A stretch of 64,000 nucleotides of DNA. Source: Micromonospora coriariae. GTDB lineage: Bacteria > Actinomycetota > Actinomycetes > Mycobacteriales > Micromonosporaceae. Position 1 is the first letter of the stretch; the number at the start of each line of letters is the position of its first letter. Below, one piece after another: positions 62,389 through 64,000 of the stretch. Both the position numbers and the translations under genes were made by a program. The notes beneath the pieces are model-generated. The model worked only from the letters and a program-made list of their open reading frames with translations, ran no database searches and was not told the DNA's origin. The stretch lies in assembly GCF_900091455.1 (NCBI RefSeq), contig NZ_LT607412.1, positions 6,386,001 to 6,450,000 of the forward strand, written 5' to 3'.

Positions 62389-63444
62389 TCAGGGGGCGGT
62401 ACTGCCCCCGACGACGGGCAGCACGGCCCGGCCCAGGGTCAGCGCGCGCACCGCCCGGGGGAAGTCGCGCAGCGCGGCGGCGTAGTGCTCCAGGGGCAGG
62501 TCCACCGCCGCGGCGGGCACCCCACGGCTGGTCAGGATCCCCACCAGCCACTGGACGAACTCGGTGAACAGCGAGGCGTCGTCGACGTAGAGCGCCGCGG
62601 CCAGGAAGTCGATGATGTGGCCCAGGTCGCTCACGGTCGAGTCGAGCTGGGCGGCCGTGTACGCCCGCGTCGCCGGCACCCGCTCGCGCAGGTCGGCCAG
62701 CGCGCTGTCGATCAGCTCACCCCGGCGCCGGACCAGGCTGGCGTACTCGTCGTCGGCCAGGTGCGACAGCTGTGCCGGTGGCACCCGACGCAGCGCCCGC
62801 TCGTCGGCGATCAGCTCCGCCGCCGCCGGCGCGTCCGCCGCCCAGGGGGCGCCCAGCCGACGGGTCCACCGCCCGTCCGCACCGAACCCGCGCCCGCCGA
62901 CCACCACCGGCACGTCCGAACGGCGGCACGCCTCGATCATGCGGTGCGCGTGCGGCAGCCGTACCGGCAGCGCGCAGGCCAGCGCCACCGCGTGCGCGTC
63001 GTGCTGGTGCAGGTACGACACCAGGTGCGCCGCCGGGACGCTCGCGCCCAGAAAGGTCACCTGCCACCCACGCAGCCGCAGCACCTCGGCCACCAGCCGG
63101 GGCGGCAGCGCGTGCCACTCACCATCCATGCAGGCCACGACGACCCGCCCGCCGGTCGGACGCGGGTTGGCGTGCGCGGCGACCGCCGCCACCACCCGCT
63201 CGCTGATGTGGGTGGCGGCGTGCTCCTGGGCGACGCTCCACTCGTTGCGCGCCCACCGCTCGCCCACCTCCGACTGGGCGGGCGCGACCAGGTCGAGCAG
63301 CACCCGCTCGGCCGGCAGGCCCGCGTCGAGCAGGCCGAGCGCCAGGTCGATCGCGGCGTACTCGTCGGCGTCGGCGAGGCAGTCCAGATAGCCGGGGTAG
63401 ACGTCGGTCAGGTCGGCTGCGGTGGACGGCCCGGTCACGCTCAC
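62389..63444 (-). CDS. Cobalamin (B12)-binding domain regulatory protein
   Basis: 351 residues from GTG 63444, after GAGGGAGAC. Residues about 15-95 form a helical domain (E-R-W-A-R-N-E-W-S-V-A-Q-E-H) whose W-x9-E-H pattern is typical of light-sensing B12 proteins. Residues about 100-210 form a B12-binding Rossmann domain; the classical D-x-H-x-x-G reads D-G-E-W-H-A here, and V-V-G-G-R-G-F follows. A helical C-terminal domain of about 120 residues is specific to this group. No DNA-binding domain is seen. It overlaps the PP2C stop by 4 nt, so B12 or light may control that phosphatase. Confidence 0.8.
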   Translation of the reverse strand: MSVTGPSTAADLTDVYPGYLDCLADADEYAAIDLALGLLDAGLPAERVLLDLVAPAQSEVGERWARNEWSVAQEHAATHISERVVAAVAAHANPRPTGGRVVVACMDGEWHALPPRLVAEVLRLRGWQVTFLGASVPAAHLVSYLHQHDAHAVALACALPVRLPHAHRMIEACRRSDVPVVVGGRGFGADGRWTRRLGAPWAADAPAAAELIADERALRRVPPAQLSHLADDEYASLVRRRGELIDSALADLRERVPATRAYTAAQLDSTVSDLGHIIDFLAAALYVDDASLFTEFVQWLVGILTSRGVPAAAVDLPLEHYAAALRDFPRAVRALTLGRAVLPVVGGSTAP

Positions 63445-64000
63445 GTCTCCCTCTGCTGGTCGGCCCTGGTCGGTGTGGGAACGGCGTGCAGGTGCCGTGA
63501 CGGTCGCCCGTTCGGGCTGACCGCGCGCAGCGCCAGCACCGCGATGTCGTCGTGGTCGCCGTGCGCCAGCCAGTCGCAGGTGACCTGCTCGACCCGCTCG
63601 GCCAGGGCGGGTGCCGGCATCCGCTGGCAGCCGGTCACCGCGGTGACGAGCCGCTCCGGGCCGAACTGCTCGTCGCCACGACGGCCACCACGGGCCTCGG
63701 TCACCCCGTCGCTGTAGAGCAGGCATGTCTCGCCCGGGGCCAGTCGCACGGTCACCTCACCGACGCGTGGGTCGGGCACCACGCCGATGAGCATGCCGCG
63801 CAGCGGGACGGTCTCCACCTCGCCGGAGGCGCGCAGCACCAGCGGCGGCAGGTGCCCGCCGCCGGCCATGGTGAGGGTGAGACCGCCCTCGCGCTCCAGC
63901 CTGGCGACGCCGAGCACGATGGTGGCGAAGCGGCCCTGGCCGTGCGCCTGGGTCGTCTCCAGCAGCGCGTCGTTGAGCAGCCGCAGCAGCCGCCCGGGGT
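63441..64000 (-). CDS. PP2C/SpoIIE-type phosphatase, C-terminal part (5' end outside window)
   Basis: The frame is open to the window edge, so the N terminus lies outside. The visible 185 residues include F-A-T-I-V-L-G, M-A-G-G-G-H-L-P-P-L-V-L, L-L-Y-S-D-G-V-T-E-A-R and D-D-I-A-V-L-A-L, the metal-binding and core motifs of SpoIIE/RsbU phosphatases. These dephosphorylate STAS antagonists and so free the sigma factor; the intact STAS protein downstream is a natural substrate. Its stop overlaps the B12 gene start (GTGA). Confidence 0.92.
   Translation of the reverse strand, partial: PGRLLRLLNDALLETTQAHGQGRFATIVLGVARLEREGGLTLTMAGGGHLPPLVLRASGEVETVPLRGMLIGVVPDPRVGEVTVRLAPGETCLLYSDGVTEARGGRRGDEQFGPERLVTAVTGCQRMPAPALAERVEQVTCDWLAHGDHDDIAVLALRAVSPNGRPSRHLHAVPTPTRADQQRET

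Overview
The window is high-GC actinobacterial DNA that most resembles the Micromonosporaceae (Micromonospora or a close relative). The signs are strong G/C bias at third codon positions, frequent GTG starts, a treX-treY-treZ trehalose operon, XRE regulators with long helical tails, SigB/SigF-type promoters, and palindromic intergenic repeats built around GTTAAGAAGGGGCCCTTCC. It looks chromosomal. No rRNA, tRNA, CRISPR array, phage or complete insertion sequence is visible.

Layout. 1-5300: end of a GT4 glycosyltransferase, then a stress-response block with a DUF4383 membrane protein, a STAS-HATPase fusion, a cytochrome oxidase subunit I and, convergently, a SigB/SigF-type sigma factor fused to a STAS domain. 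The first three genes each have a GTTT-N15/16-GGGTAG promoter, so the block may be the sigma factor's own regulon. 5500-15650: mixed housekeeping and stress genes (CDGSH protein, haem-oxygenase-like iron enzyme, TPP enzyme, Vms1/baeRF-like protein, dehalogenase-like hydrolase, GCS2-type ligase, GNAT). 15800-19830: nhaA and a two-gene ABC exporter, each preceded by a nearly identical 21-nt leader motif next to the Shine-Dalgarno site. 19940-28900: DUF2267, a GlxA-type regulator divergent from a saccharopine-dehydrogenase-like gene, an ECF sigma factor overlapping a membrane-anchored Asp-box protein, and a secreted GH92 mannosidase with its own promoter and operator-like palindrome.

29000-43800 is accessory DNA. 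It holds an AT-richer secreted protein, a SigG-like ECF factor, an HxlR regulator divergent from a DsbA/FrnE-like gene, an isochorismatase-like hydrolase, a TMEM175 channel, small VOC and DUF proteins (one truncated), a lone HflX N-terminal domain, and two XRE regulators, one interrupted in frame by a palindromic repeat. At 41436-43778 lies the most interesting locus: an AT-richer divergent pair encoding a nucleoside-deoxyribosyltransferase/TIR-like protein and a SLATT/DUF4231 four-helix membrane protein. Two tandem SOS (LexA) boxes sit between them. This looks like a DNA-damage-controlled defence or cell-suicide module.

43800-57000 returns to core metabolism: treX-treY-treZ, a divergent glycogen-synthase-like glycosyltransferase, a repeat-flanked terminator, citrate synthase, and a three-gene surface-polymer-like operon (small protein, methyltransferase, sulfatase-fold membrane protein). 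57000-64000 has a decayed histidine kinase, a serine/threonine kinase and an OsmC/Ohr-like gene with SigF-like promoters, a transglycosylase-like exported protein, and a regulatory cluster (DivIVA-like protein, CheY-like regulator, intact STAS antagonist, B12-binding protein, PP2C/SpoIIE phosphatase). The partner-switching parts at the two ends may belong to one stress network, but that is inference.
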